NCBI GenBank assembly: GCA_963797255.1
Contig: CAWCOV010000001.1
Span: forward strand, 620,001 to 684,000
Source of the DNA: JANXZS01 sp963797255
GTDB taxonomy: Bacteria; Acidobacteriota; Terriglobia; Terriglobales; Acidobacteriaceae
DNA: 64,000 nucleotides
Direction of reading: 5' to 3'
The notes below the pieces were generated by a model. That model worked only from the letters and a program-made list of their open reading frames with translations. It had not been told where the DNA came from and did not search any database. Made by a program: the position numbers and the translations under genes. Shown piece after piece: positions 1 to 8,173 of this stretch (positions are counted from its first letter, which is position 1; each line of letters opens with the position of its first letter).

Positions 1-1077
1 GCTTAGGAAATGTTCCGTGAGCAGCGGAAGATCTTCCAGGTGATCCCGCAGCGCCGGCGTCCGTATCGCAAAGACCGCGAGACGGTAATACAAATCCGAG
101 CGAAATTCCCCCTTGGCCGCGTTCTGTCCGAGCGCCTGGTGCGTTGCCGCCAACACCCGCACATCTACGCGTACCGGCTCGTTTTCTCCCACTCGCTGCA
201 ACTCTCCACACTCCACAAATCTCAATAGTTTGGATTGCAGAGAAAGGGGCATTTCTCCGATCTCATCCAGAAAGAGTGTTCCGCCGTGCGCCGCCTCGAT
301 TCTTCCCATTCTTCCCTGCACTGCTCCTGTGAACGCGCCGCGGGTGTGCCCGAAGAGTTCCGCTTCAAGCAGCGCTTCCGGAATGGCCGCGCAGTTCAGC
401 GCGACGAATGGTTTGTTTGCTCGTTTACTCATACGGTGCAACGCTTGAGCTATAAGTTCCTTACCCGTTCCCGTCGGGCCTTCGATCAACACGGGAGTCT
501 GACGCTGCGCAACCAGACGCACGCGTCGGCCGATCTCGATCATGCTGCGATGATTGCCGATAAGCTCCGGCAGTCTTTGCGCAAGATTCACAGAACTGAT
601 ATCGGAACCATCGCGACGCTCGGCTACCGATGTCGCCGGCATAGGCATCGGCATATTCAGTAAAGTCCTGCGAGGATGGTCTCCAACGGAGTTCTCTAAC
701 ACGGGGGCAGTATTCCAGATTGCTCCGTCCGCATCCTGGCCGCGCCGAATGGCGTATAGCAATTCGTGCCTGCGCGGACTGCGAGGCTCGCTGTCTCCCG
801 TCTCCATTCCGTTCACCACCACAAGTTCGACCTCGGGATGCTCCCTGCGAAACTCCGCGACAAACTCACCGATCTCAAGGTCAGGGAGCCAGGAGTCTAG
901 GATCACTGCCTCCGGCGGATTCATTTCCAATTCGAAGAGAGCCTCGGCGCCGCTTCCTGATTCGTGAACATTCCACCGAAGCCCTTTCAACGTTTCGCTC
1001 ACCCGGCGACGGAAACATATGTCCGAGCTAACTAGAACCGCGGTTCGCGAGGAAATTTTCACAGAGAGTGCTGGCAT
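1..1077 (-). CDS. Sigma-54-dependent response regulator (NtrC family), 3' end outside window
   Basis: Transcriptional activator that remodels sigma-54 RNA polymerase by ATP hydrolysis. It reads from an ATG at 1077 and stays open to the window edge, so the end of the AAA+ domain and any Fis-type helix-turn-helix are missing. Residues about 12-100 resemble a receiver: the phosphoacceptor Asp61 (VILDSWLP) is present, but the usual acidic pair is reduced to Asp19 in VLVSSDI and no conserved Lys follows, so the domain may be a pseudo-receiver. The AAA+ module starts near residue 170 with Walker A GPTGTGKE, the sigma-54 contact loop GAFTGA and Walker B LFLDEIGEM. It lies 50 bp downstream of the OmpR-type regulator on the same strand and is probably cotranscribed with it; no histidine kinase is in view. 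Confidence 0.9.
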   Translation of the reverse strand, partial: MPALSVKISSRTAVLVSSDICFRRRVSETLKGLRWNVHESGSGAEALFELEMNPPEAVILDSWLPDLEIGEFVAEFRREHPEVELVVVNGMETGDSEPRSPRRHELLYAIRRGQDADGAIWNTAPVLENSVGDHPRRTLLNMPMPMPATSVAERRDGSDISSVNLAQRLPELIGNHRSMIEIGRRVRLVAQRQTPVLIEGPTGTGKELIAQALHRMSKRANKPFVALNCAAIPEALLEAELFGHTRGAFTGAVQGRMGRIEAAHGGTLFLDEIGEMPLSLQSKLLRFVECGELQRVGENEPVRVDVRVLAATHQALGQNAAKGEFRSDLYYRLAVFAIRTPALRDHLEDLPLLTEHFLS

Positions 1078-1127
1078 GAGTGCTTCTCCTACGGGCTATT
1101 TTGCTGGTGCAATGCGAACTTGAATGC

Positions 1128-1811
1128 TTAGTGCTCGATACCGGTTGGCGCGCTGATGCAATAACCCTGTCCCCGAATTGTGCGGATCAGGGCTCCTTGC
1201 GGATGATGGCCCAGCTTTTTGCGTAAGTAGTTAATGTAAACATCCACGACATTTGTTCCGTCCCCGGGGTCCATCTTCCACACTTCTTCAAGCAGGGTGA
1301 CGCGGCTCACGCAACGTTGCCGGTGCAGCAGCAGGTATTCCAGAAGCGCAAATTCCTTGTTGGTGAGCGAAATTTCCTTATGATCCTGTGTCGCAATTCT
1401 GTCCATGCGGTTCAGTTCCAGTGGCCCGCAGCGGAGAGTCAGCTTCAGTTCACGGCAGCGCCGCAGCAATGCCCGGCACCGGGCGCGCAGTTCGCTAAGC
1501 GAAAAAGGCTTCATCATAAAATCGTCCGCTCCCAGGTCCAGGCAACGAACGCGAACCTCGAGTTCCTGGCTGCCGGTCAGAATCAGAATTGGCAATTGGT
1601 CATTGTCAGCCCGTATCGACCGCAGGACTTCCTCACCGCTCCTGCGCGGAAGATTCAAATCAAGTAGCGTGAGGTCGGGACAGTCTTCCCTGAAAGCATC
1701 AATCGCAGTTTGCCCATCACTTACCCATCGGAGCTCGTGTCCCTCCGACTCCAGACCCCGGGTCAGGAATTGTCCTAGGGCCTTGTCGTCTTCCGCTACC
1801 AGTACACGCAT
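1128..1811 (-). CDS. OmpR/PhoB-family response regulator
   Basis: Two-component response regulator of 227 residues, the normal size for the family. The receiver (about 1-115) has all key residues: acidic pair Asp8-Asp9, phosphoacceptor Asp51 in LLDLNLP, Thr79 and Lys101 in MMKPFS. The C-terminal half (about 130-222) is a winged helix with the typical end GTNVVDVYINYLRKKLG followed by an IRGQGY hairpin. No partner kinase is encoded nearby; the sigma-54-type regulator follows in the same direction. The target genes cannot be told from the sequence. Confidence 0.93.
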   Translation of the reverse strand: MRVLVAEDDKALGQFLTRGLESEGHELRWVSDGQTAIDAFREDCPDLTLLDLNLPRRSGEEVLRSIRADNDQLPILILTGSQELEVRVRCLDLGADDFMMKPFSLSELRARCRALLRRCRELKLTLRCGPLELNRMDRIATQDHKEISLTNKEFALLEYLLLHRQRCVSRVTLLEEVWKMDPGDGTNVVDVYINYLRKKLGHHPQGALIRTIRGQGYCISAPTGIEH

Positions 1812-2271
1812 TGCCTGGCCTTCCTAAACTCCGTCGGGAGCGTTTGTTTTGAGACCAACTTCTCCCTTCCTTCGCCTGGTAACAAGAGAAAAACGAATCG
1901 GTAACTACACTGAAATTCCTTGAATGGGACCGACTAGAGTACGCGTCCCGGAATGGGACGTCGGACTAACACTTTTGGGGGGATAAATTGGGCGATTTCA
2001 GTGATGAGGTTCAGGCTACCGGTCGATTAGGACAGACCCAGCTTCGGGCAGGTCCAATAGCGTTCCCAGAGTACAGTCCATTGACGTTGATTCTGCCCGC
2101 TTCTCAGGAGCCACCCTTTCTAGTTGGAATGTGACGGAAAGTGTTGATGAACTGACGAGCGAAACGAACCGAGGGATCAAAAGCGCTCTTTAAATCTCAG
2201 AGAAGCTGGTCGGATGCCGGGCGAGGCAGCAGACATGTTTCCCGAAAAGAACATTTGGACAAGAAAATAGC
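1812..2271. other. Intergenic region between divergent response regulator and lexA
   Basis: About 460 bp without a supported gene. The only clear structure is a perfect hairpin at 1944-1960 (CGTCCC, 5-base loop, GGGACG), with a second GAATGGGAC copy at 1922-1930. These repeats sit upstream of the OmpR-type gene and could be a regulator site, but nothing proves it. The lexA promoter occupies the right edge. Confidence 0.5.
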
Positions 2272-2299
2272 TTGCGGTTCGCTTTTTGTTCGCTACAAT
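2272..2299 (+). promoter_or_regulatory. lexA promoter with overlapping LexA box (GTTC-N7-GTTC)
   Basis: A -35-like TTGCGG (2272-2277) and a -10 TACAAT (2294-2299) are 16 bp apart. Between them lies GTTC-N7-GTTC at 2277-2291, the direct-repeat LexA operator known from Alphaproteobacteria rather than the palindromic box of E. coli or Bacillus. Binding there would block the promoter, giving autorepression. The distance from the -10 to the ATG at 2306 places the expected transcription start on or next to the start codon. Confidence 0.75.
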
Positions 2300-2305
2300 T
2301 CAGGA

Positions 2306-2911
2306 ATGGCCATCACTAGAAGGCAAAAGGAAGTTCTCGATTTTATTTCCGGCTTTGTTCAGCGAAATGGCTATTCGCCTTCGTTCGAAGAAATAGCCCG
2401 TGGTCTTCAGTTGAAGTCGTTGGCAACCGTTCACAAGCACGTCACCAATTTGCAGACGAAAGGGCTGCTGCAGCGGTCGCATAATCGCAGTCGATCCATC
2501 GATGTGCTCCCTGCCCGAAGCAGCAAGAGCAGATCGTCGGATCGCCTTCCGTTGATGGGGCGCATCGCAGCGGGCCTGCCCATGGAAGCAGTCGAGAATC
2601 CCGAGACTATCTCTATCGGCGACATGATTGGAAACCGTGATGTTTTCGCCTTGGAAGTGCGCGGCGATTCCATGCGCGATGAGCACATTGTGGACGGAGA
2701 CTTCGTTCTCGTAGAGAAAACAAATACAGCACGCGAGGGCGAGATCGTCGTCGCACTGGTACGCGGTTCGGAGGCAACCCTCAAGCGATACTACGTCGAA
2801 GGAGATGTGATCCGCCTTCAGCCATCAAATTCCGAGATGGAACCAATCTACGTTCCGCGCTCCGATGTCGCGATTCAGGGTCGCCTATTAGGGATGTTGC
2901 GCAAATACTAA
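2306..2911 (+). CDS. lexA: LexA repressor
   Basis: SOS-response repressor with self-cleavage, 201 residues from the ATG at 2306. An N-terminal winged helix-turn-helix (1-65, MAITRRQKEVLDFI) is followed by an S24 peptidase fold. The Ala89-Gly90 cleavage bond (GRIAAG), catalytic Ser122 in GDSM and Lys160 in ATLKRY are all visible. An in-frame TTG at 2255 would add 17 residues, but it lies upstream of the promoter and operator, so the ATG start is preferred. There is no convincing Shine-Dalgarno sequence. A terminator follows at 2935-2959. Confidence 0.95.
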   Translation: MAITRRQKEVLDFISGFVQRNGYSPSFEEIARGLQLKSLATVHKHVTNLQTKGLLQRSHNRSRSIDVLPARSSKSRSSDRLPLMGRIAAGLPMEAVENPETISIGDMIGNRDVFALEVRGDSMRDEHIVDGDFVLVEKTNTAREGEIVVALVRGSEATLKRYYVEGDVIRLQPSNSEMEPIYVPRSDVAIQGRLLGMLRKY

Positions 2912-2934
2912 AAGTAGTAATCTTCGGCAAGAAT

Positions 2935-2959
2935 AAAGCCCGGCCGCAGCCGGGCTTTT
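2935..2959. terminator. Bidirectional terminator between lexA and trxA
   Basis: A 10-bp stem AAAGCCCGGC (2935-2944), loop CGCA, and GCCGGGCTTT (2949-2958) followed by a further T. It has an A/T run on both sides and sits between two convergent genes, so it can serve both. Confidence 0.88.
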
Positions 2960-2982
2960 CCATCTCAAAACCAGAGTTTCAA

Positions 2983-3315
2983 TTACGCGAGAACGCGATT
3001 CAAACTTTGGTCAATCTTGTCCTTGGGAACAAATCCCACGATCTGATCTGCAACCTGACCACCTTTGAAGAGGATGAGCGCTGGGATTCCCCGGACGCCG
3101 TAACGGCCCGGAGTGGCGGGATTCTTGTCCACATCCATCTTCATTACCTTGATCTTCCCTTGATATTCGGTCGCGATCGAATCCACGGTCGGCGCAAGAG
3201 CACGACACGGACCACACCAGGCTGCCCAAAAATCTACCAACACAGGCTGATCCGACTTCAGGACCTCCTGATCAAATGTCGCATCGCTTACTTCAAAGAC
3301 CCCTTGACCCGCCAT
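2983..3315 (-). CDS. trxA: Thioredoxin
   Basis: Cytoplasmic dithiol-disulfide oxidoreductase of 110 residues, the standard thioredoxin size. The active site WCGPC is at residues 33-37 in a canonical FWAAWCGPCRAL context, and the cis-proline stretch GIPALILFKGG is present. A strong Shine-Dalgarno AAGGAGG precedes the ATG. The gene is monocistronic and ends at the shared terminator with lexA. The 265 bp between this gene and thrB show no gene. Confidence 0.96.
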   Translation of the reverse strand: MAGQGVFEVSDATFDQEVLKSDQPVLVDFWAAWCGPCRALAPTVDSIATEYQGKIKVMKMDVDKNPATPGRYGVRGIPALILFKGGQVADQIVGFVPKDKIDQSLNRVLA

Positions 3316-3580
3316 GTTCCTCCTTCAGAAAAGTATGCCGTAATTAGTGTATCGGCTTCTTTAGTACAGATGCGGATAAAGACCCGAAAGTCGCAGAAGC
3401 GTGCGACAGGCGCCCAACCCGTGGTGAATGAAGCGCTCGGACTCAACTTACCGCCCAGGCGCTGAAGCAGTCCGCCCCAAAAACTGCCGTTGGAAGGTTG
3501 CACACACTTACGGCCGATGGCCAGCAATCTTCCTTGTCTGTAACTCGCTCATTCTGTTATTGATGGACCTGAGTTTTAGA

Positions 3581-4522
3581 TCACAACAGAACTACGCCAC
3601 TTCCCTCCAGATCGCACGGGAGCAGTTCTAATCCCTCAATGCCAGTCGTCACTCCTCGAACCTGTTCTATCGCAAATTGCAACGCATCCCGCTCGATAAG
3701 CAGCAGAACAGCTGGGCCAGCGCCACTCAAAGCCACCCCGAAAATGCCCTTTTGTCCGGCCAGGGGAAGAAGAATTGGCAACAAAGGACAGATTTCCTCG
3801 CGATATGGCTGGTGGATCCGGTCCTGCATCGCGACACGAAGAAGCTCTCCACGCCCCTGTGAAAACGCAATTGAAAGCAGCGTTGCGCGCTGCAGGTTCG
3901 CCACAACATCTTCGCGCGAATAGTTTTCAGGCAGAACCGCCCTCGCCGAGCTAGTTGCGAGTGGCTTATGCGGTATAACCAACAGCGCGCTCCACGCTGC
4001 AGGTGGAAGAAGCGAGGCGGCGTGAACCTCTTTGCCCTCGCATGTCGCCGCTACATATCCTCCAAGCCAGCAAGCAGCGGCATTGTCCGGATGGCCCTCC
4101 AGCTCACATGCAACTGCCAGTATGCGATCGTCATTCCACTCTAACTGCCCAAAGTGCGCAGCCATTGCGACAGCGGCGATGCGAACTGCGGCGGACGATC
4201 CGCAGCCCATCCCGAGCGGGATTCCGTTGTTCACAGTCAACGCAAGTGGTCGCACATCCCTGCCTTCAGACTGGAGAATGCTGCTATATGTGTCGATCAG
4301 CAGATTCCCCTCAATCTTTCCGCAAATTTCAGGATTGCGGCCGAGAGCCTCGATTGAGAATTCCTGCGCACTCGTTGCTCGAACGTCGAGATAAAGTGCG
4401 ATAGCGAGAGCAGCTGCATCGAAGCAGGGTCCGAGGTTCGCGGAGGTAGCCGGCACCCGCAGATGCAATCGGTCAGGGTGCGAAGGCGTAGAGAATCTCA
4501 ACCGATTCACTTGCCCATCCAC
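3581..4522 (-). CDS. thrB: Homoserine kinase
   Basis: Phosphorylates homoserine for threonine synthesis. A GHMP-family kinase of 313 residues: the N-terminal substrate motif VPATSANLGPCFD and the ATP loop PLGMGCGSSAA (about 103-113) are both conserved, and the C-terminal GVALSGAGPAVL motif is intact. Its start overlaps the 3' end of thrC by 16 bp, so the two are translationally coupled in a thrC-thrB operon. The call follows from the motifs and the thrC partner. Confidence 0.95.
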   Translation of the reverse strand: MDGQVNRLRFSTPSHPDRLHLRVPATSANLGPCFDAAALAIALYLDVRATSAQEFSIEALGRNPEICGKIEGNLLIDTYSSILQSEGRDVRPLALTVNNGIPLGMGCGSSAAVRIAAVAMAAHFGQLEWNDDRILAVACELEGHPDNAAACWLGGYVAATCEGKEVHAASLLPPAAWSALLVIPHKPLATSSARAVLPENYSREDVVANLQRATLLSIAFSQGRGELLRVAMQDRIHQPYREEICPLLPILLPLAGQKGIFGVALSGAGPAVLLLIERDALQFAIEQVRGVTTGIEGLELLPCDLEGSGVVLL

Positions 4523-5877
4523 TCTTCGAGCGTGCGCAATACGGCGTCGACGGAGGGATCAAGTGTCAGAGTGCCGCGCTCATATTCGGAGAGTTCTTTC
4601 TCCAAGCCAGCCGATTCTTCCGGCTTCAGCAAAGTACGGCGGTGAAAGTCGATCGTAAAATCAGAGTCCTTCAGCGTGTGTCCGGTAAGCAGCAGCACCA
4701 CGCTCTCAGACGAATGTACTTTCCCCTGGCGAACAAGTTTCTTGAGACCGGCGAGTGTGACTGCCGATGCCGGCTCGCAACCAATGCCTTCGCGGCCGAT
4801 CTCCGCCTTTGCGAGCGCGATTTCAGCTTCGGTGACCTGCTCGCAGAATCCGCCGGTCTCGCGAAGAACGCGGACAGCCTTGCGCCAGGATGCAGGATTA
4901 CCAATCCGAATCGCCGTCGCGCGCGTCTGTGCCTCCACCGCCTGCAACGCATTGCCGCCATTTTCTTCAATGCTTAGGAACAGCGGATTGGCCCCTGCCG
5001 CCTGGATGACAGAGATGCGCGGAAGTTTTGTTGTCAAGCCAAGATGCCGCATCTCGAGAAAGCCCTTGCCGAGCGCCGAACAGTTCGCGAGATTTCCACC
5101 CGGAACGATGATGTGGTCGGGCACATCCCAATTGAGTTCCTCAGCAATTTCGAATGCTGGTGTTTTTTGGCCCTCGAGCCGATAAGGATTGACGGAATTC
5201 AGCAGGTAGACGGGAGCCAGCTTAACAATCTCATTTAATACGCTCACGCAACCGTCAAAATCGGTGCGGAGTTGGCACGTCAATGCGCCATAGTCCATTG
5301 CCTGCGAGAGTTTCCCCCAGGCAATTTTTCCTTCGGGGATCAGCACCAGACTGTTCATTCCCGCGCGTGCAGCGTACGCGGCCATGGCGGCTGAAGTATT
5401 GCCCGTTGAAGCACATGCAACCCACTTGAAGCCAAGTTCGCGGGCAACAGACAACGCCGACGTCATGCCCGTATCTTTGAACGAGCCCGTCGGATTCATT
5501 CCCTGGTGCTTGGCAAGCAGATTTTCAACACCGGCGCTCTTCGCGCATCGCGGCATCGTGTAGAGAGGCGTATTTCCCTCCCGCAGAGTTACCGCTTTCG
5601 CAGGATCGCTGAGGATGGGCAGCACTTCCCGAAAACGCCATACGCCGCTCTGGTCGAGAGGCTCCGTGGATTGGCAGCGCTCCTTCCATAACCACCGCAG
5701 AGCACTCGCGTTCGGCATCCACGTTTTCTCCGCGGGATGCACTCCACGGCTCCAGCCTGGATACTCAACTTCATACAACTCTCCGCAATCTGGGCAGCGA
5801 AAGTTGCTGGGCGTTCGGTCTTGTGCAATCGTGCTGGCGCAGCCAATGCAACGCAGTTGGTAGAGACTCTCAATCAT
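4507..5877 (-). CDS. thrC: Threonine synthase
   Basis: PLP enzyme converting O-phosphohomoserine to threonine, 456 residues. An N-terminal zinc-ribbon-like segment (Cys10, Cys13, Cys28, Cys31) precedes the fold-type II PLP domain; the Schiff-base lysine is Lys134 in NPTGSFKDTG, and the phosphate loop ACASTGNTSAA is present. It heads the thrC-thrB operon. The extra zinc ribbon and length match the longer ThrC class found in many bacteria and archaea. Confidence 0.95.
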   Translation of the reverse strand: MIESLYQLRCIGCASTIAQDRTPSNFRCPDCGELYEVEYPGWSRGVHPAEKTWMPNASALRWLWKERCQSTEPLDQSGVWRFREVLPILSDPAKAVTLREGNTPLYTMPRCAKSAGVENLLAKHQGMNPTGSFKDTGMTSALSVARELGFKWVACASTGNTSAAMAAYAARAGMNSLVLIPEGKIAWGKLSQAMDYGALTCQLRTDFDGCVSVLNEIVKLAPVYLLNSVNPYRLEGQKTPAFEIAEELNWDVPDHIIVPGGNLANCSALGKGFLEMRHLGLTTKLPRISVIQAAGANPLFLSIEENGGNALQAVEAQTRATAIRIGNPASWRKAVRVLRETGGFCEQVTEAEIALAKAEIGREGIGCEPASAVTLAGLKKLVRQGKVHSSESVVLLLTGHTLKDSDFTIDFHRRTLLKPEESAGLEKELSEYERGTLTLDPSVDAVLRTLEEWMGK

Positions 5878-5991
5878 GGATATGTTTAGCCTAGCAGCAA
5901 TCTTCCACTGAGCGAATGGAATTTGCCGAAGCTACGCACAGCGAAAGAGTTGTGGCAGATATGCTGGTAGTCTCATGGATGAGGGAAGCAG

Positions 5992-6783
5992 ATGATTTTT
6001 ATCGGCGAAAATCGTATAGCAGAAGCCTCGCGAATCTTTTTCGTCCTCGGGTTCCTTGCGCTGTTGCCTGTCGCAATGTTTGCTCAGCAGACGCTGCGCA
6101 TTGCGGCGGCTGCTGATCTGCAACCAGTCCTACCCGCGCTCATTGCCGACTACGCCGCGCAGAGCAAGCAACACGTCGAAGCTTCCTACCAATCCTCGGC
6201 CACACTTTCAGCGCAGATTGAAAATGGCGCTCCATTCGATCTGTTTCTATCCGCCGATATGTCCTTTCCGCAAAAGCTGATCGCCGACCGGCTTTGTGAT
6301 TCGGACAAGCCCTTTCCCTACGCGCAAGGGACGCTCGTACTCTGGACAAGAAACGACTCCCACTTCGCTCATCCCTCGCTGGCTACCTTACGGAACCCCG
6401 CGTTAAAACGGCTGGCCATCGCTAATCCTCAGCACGCACCTTATGGACGCGCAGCCATGGCTTCTTTAACTCGTTTGGGACTGGCGGATGTGCTAAAGGG
6501 CCGCCTGGTTACGGCCGAAAACATCTCGCAGGCAGCCCAGTTTGCCGACTCAGGAAATGCGGATGCCGGGCTACTTTCCCTCACCTCGGCCCTCACGGAC
6601 CGGTTGCACGCATCCGGCAGCTATTTTGAAATGCCTGCCAATTCCTACCCGCCTATCGTTCAAGGGGCGGTGGTCTTGAAGAAATCACCGCAACAGGCGG
6701 CAGCGCATCGCTTTCTCGAATACCTCCTGTCTCCAGCAGTGAGAGCCAAGCTTGCCCAACGCGGCCTTAAGCCGGTGAGGTAA
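5992..6783 (+). CDS. modA: Molybdate ABC transporter substrate-binding protein
   Basis: Periplasmic molybdate-binding protein of 263 residues. A signal peptide with hydrophobic core VLGFLALLPVAMFA ends near AQQ, and the mature part begins with LRIAAAADLQPVLPAL, the typical ModA opening. SADMSFPQKL and the late SLTSAL region also match the family. Three bases separate it from modB in a modABC operon. Molybdate would feed molybdopterin enzymes, none of which is in the window. Confidence 0.93.
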   Translation: MIFIGENRIAEASRIFFVLGFLALLPVAMFAQQTLRIAAAADLQPVLPALIADYAAQSKQHVEASYQSSATLSAQIENGAPFDLFLSADMSFPQKLIADRLCDSDKPFPYAQGTLVLWTRNDSHFAHPSLATLRNPALKRLAIANPQHAPYGRAAMASLTRLGLADVLKGRLVTAENISQAAQFADSGNADAGLLSLTSALTDRLHASGSYFEMPANSYPPIVQGAVVLKKSPQQAAAHRFLEYLLSPAVRAKLAQRGLKPVR

Positions 6784-6786
6784 GTC

Positions 6787-7449
6787 ATGGACATTGAGGC
6801 TCTTTGGCTAACCCTGAAACTTGCGACCATCACCACGCTGATCCTGCTCGTAATCACGATCCCGCTGGCCGGATGGCTGGTACTGAGCCGCGCGCGATGG
6901 AAACCTTTGATCGAGGCCCTCGCCGGACTGCCTTTGCTATTGCCTCCCACGGTCTTGGGATTTTATTTGCTCGTGTTGCTGGGTCCGCGTACCGAAATTG
7001 GTCGTGCATATTCGGCAATCTTTGGACATCCCCTCACTTTCACGTTTGCCGGCCTGGTCGTTGGATCGGTGATCTATAGCTTTCCTTTTGCGCTGCAGCC
7101 TCTCACATCTGGATTCGCCGCGATTGATCCGGCCGTTATGGATGCGGCAACATTACTTGGCGCAAGCCCGGTGCGCTTGCTGTTGCGAATCCTGCTGCCA
7201 CTCGCAAAACGTTCGATGCTAGCCTCCGCGGTCCTCGCTTTTACTCATACAGTCGGCGAATTCGGAGTTGTGCTGATGATTGGCGGAGATATCCCTGGCG
7301 TAACCCGCACCCTGTCAATCTCGATTTTTGATCAGGTGCAGGACTTCCGCTACGCGCAAGCGAATCACACCGCGCTCGTTTTACTTGCCTTTTCTTTTGT
7401 TGCCCTTCTGTTGTTGTATTGGCGGCGTAGCGGAGTATCGAATGCCTGA
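6787..7449 (+). CDS. modB: Molybdate ABC transporter permease
   Basis: Inner-membrane permease of 220 residues with about five membrane segments, the usual ModB size. The family opening ALWLTLKLATITT, the PTVLGFYLL segment and the EAA-type loop DAATLLGASPVRLLLRILLP that contacts ModC are visible. The end overlaps the start of modC by 8 bp, indicating coupled translation. Confidence 0.94.
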   Translation: MDIEALWLTLKLATITTLILLVITIPLAGWLVLSRARWKPLIEALAGLPLLLPPTVLGFYLLVLLGPRTEIGRAYSAIFGHPLTFTFAGLVVGSVIYSFPFALQPLTSGFAAIDPAVMDAATLLGASPVRLLLRILLPLAKRSMLASAVLAFTHTVGEFGVVLMIGGDIPGVTRTLSISIFDQVQDFRYAQANHTALVLLAFSFVALLLLYWRRSGVSNA

Positions 7450-8173
7450 ACGCATGCCGGAACCATTCCTTACAGTGCGATTGCACAGCAGGCTTGGGAA
7501 ATTTTCGTTGAACGCCGAATTCGGTCTCTCCGCCCCTTGGACTGTTCTTTTTGGACCCTCAGGAGTCGGCAAAACATCCGTGATGCGAATGCTCGCAGGC
7601 TTGATTCGGCCGGATGAAGGCCTGGTCAAACTCGGCGGACGGATTTTGCTCGAAACCCGGAATGGCATCTTCGTTCCTCCGGGATCGAGGGGCATCGGAT
7701 TCGTAACGCAGCGTCCTGCGCTGTTTCAACATATGAACGTCACGGAGAACGTCGGTTTCGGCCTCAACTCTGTGTCATTTGGCGAGCGGAAAGAGCGTGT
7801 TGAGGCAATCCTGGAATTGCTCGAAGTCGCACCCTTGGCATCTCGCAAACCGGCGGACCTCTCTGGCGGAGAGCAGCAGCGCATTGCCCTCGCCCGTACG
7901 TTGGCTCCGGAGCCCTGGATGGTGTTGCTGGACGAGCCATTTTCGGCGTTGGATGCGAGCCTGAAGGAGAGAATTCTGCCCAAGTTGGCATCTTGGCTGA
8001 ACGAACGGAAAATCCCTGCTTTCTACGTCTCCCACGACCTTGCGGAGGCCTACCAGACGGCTGCGGATGTGATCGTTATGCAGGATGGAAGTGTGGCGGC
8101 GCACGGCTCTGCGAGAGATGTTTTGGCTGACGAGCGGGATCGCCTGATACGCCAACTCAAAGGTCGCGGTTAG
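7442..8173 (+). CDS. modC: Molybdate ABC transporter ATPase, short form
   Basis: ATPase of the molybdate importer, 243 residues from the ATG at 7442; a longer frame reaching upstream would run through modB. Walker A GPSGVGKT (38-45), signature LSGGEQQRIALAR and Walker B MVLLDEP are intact. The protein stops just after the nucleotide-binding domain, so the C-terminal TOBE/Mop domain of classical ModC (about 350 residues) is absent. Its 3' end overlaps convergent murB by 4 bp. Confidence 0.93.
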   Translation: MPERMPEPFLTVRLHSRLGKFSLNAEFGLSAPWTVLFGPSGVGKTSVMRMLAGLIRPDEGLVKLGGRILLETRNGIFVPPGSRGIGFVTQRPALFQHMNVTENVGFGLNSVSFGERKERVEAILELLEVAPLASRKPADLSGGEQQRIALARTLAPEPWMVLLDEPFSALDASLKERILPKLASWLNERKIPAFYVSHDLAEAYQTAADVIVMQDGSVAAHGSARDVLADERDRLIRQLKGRG

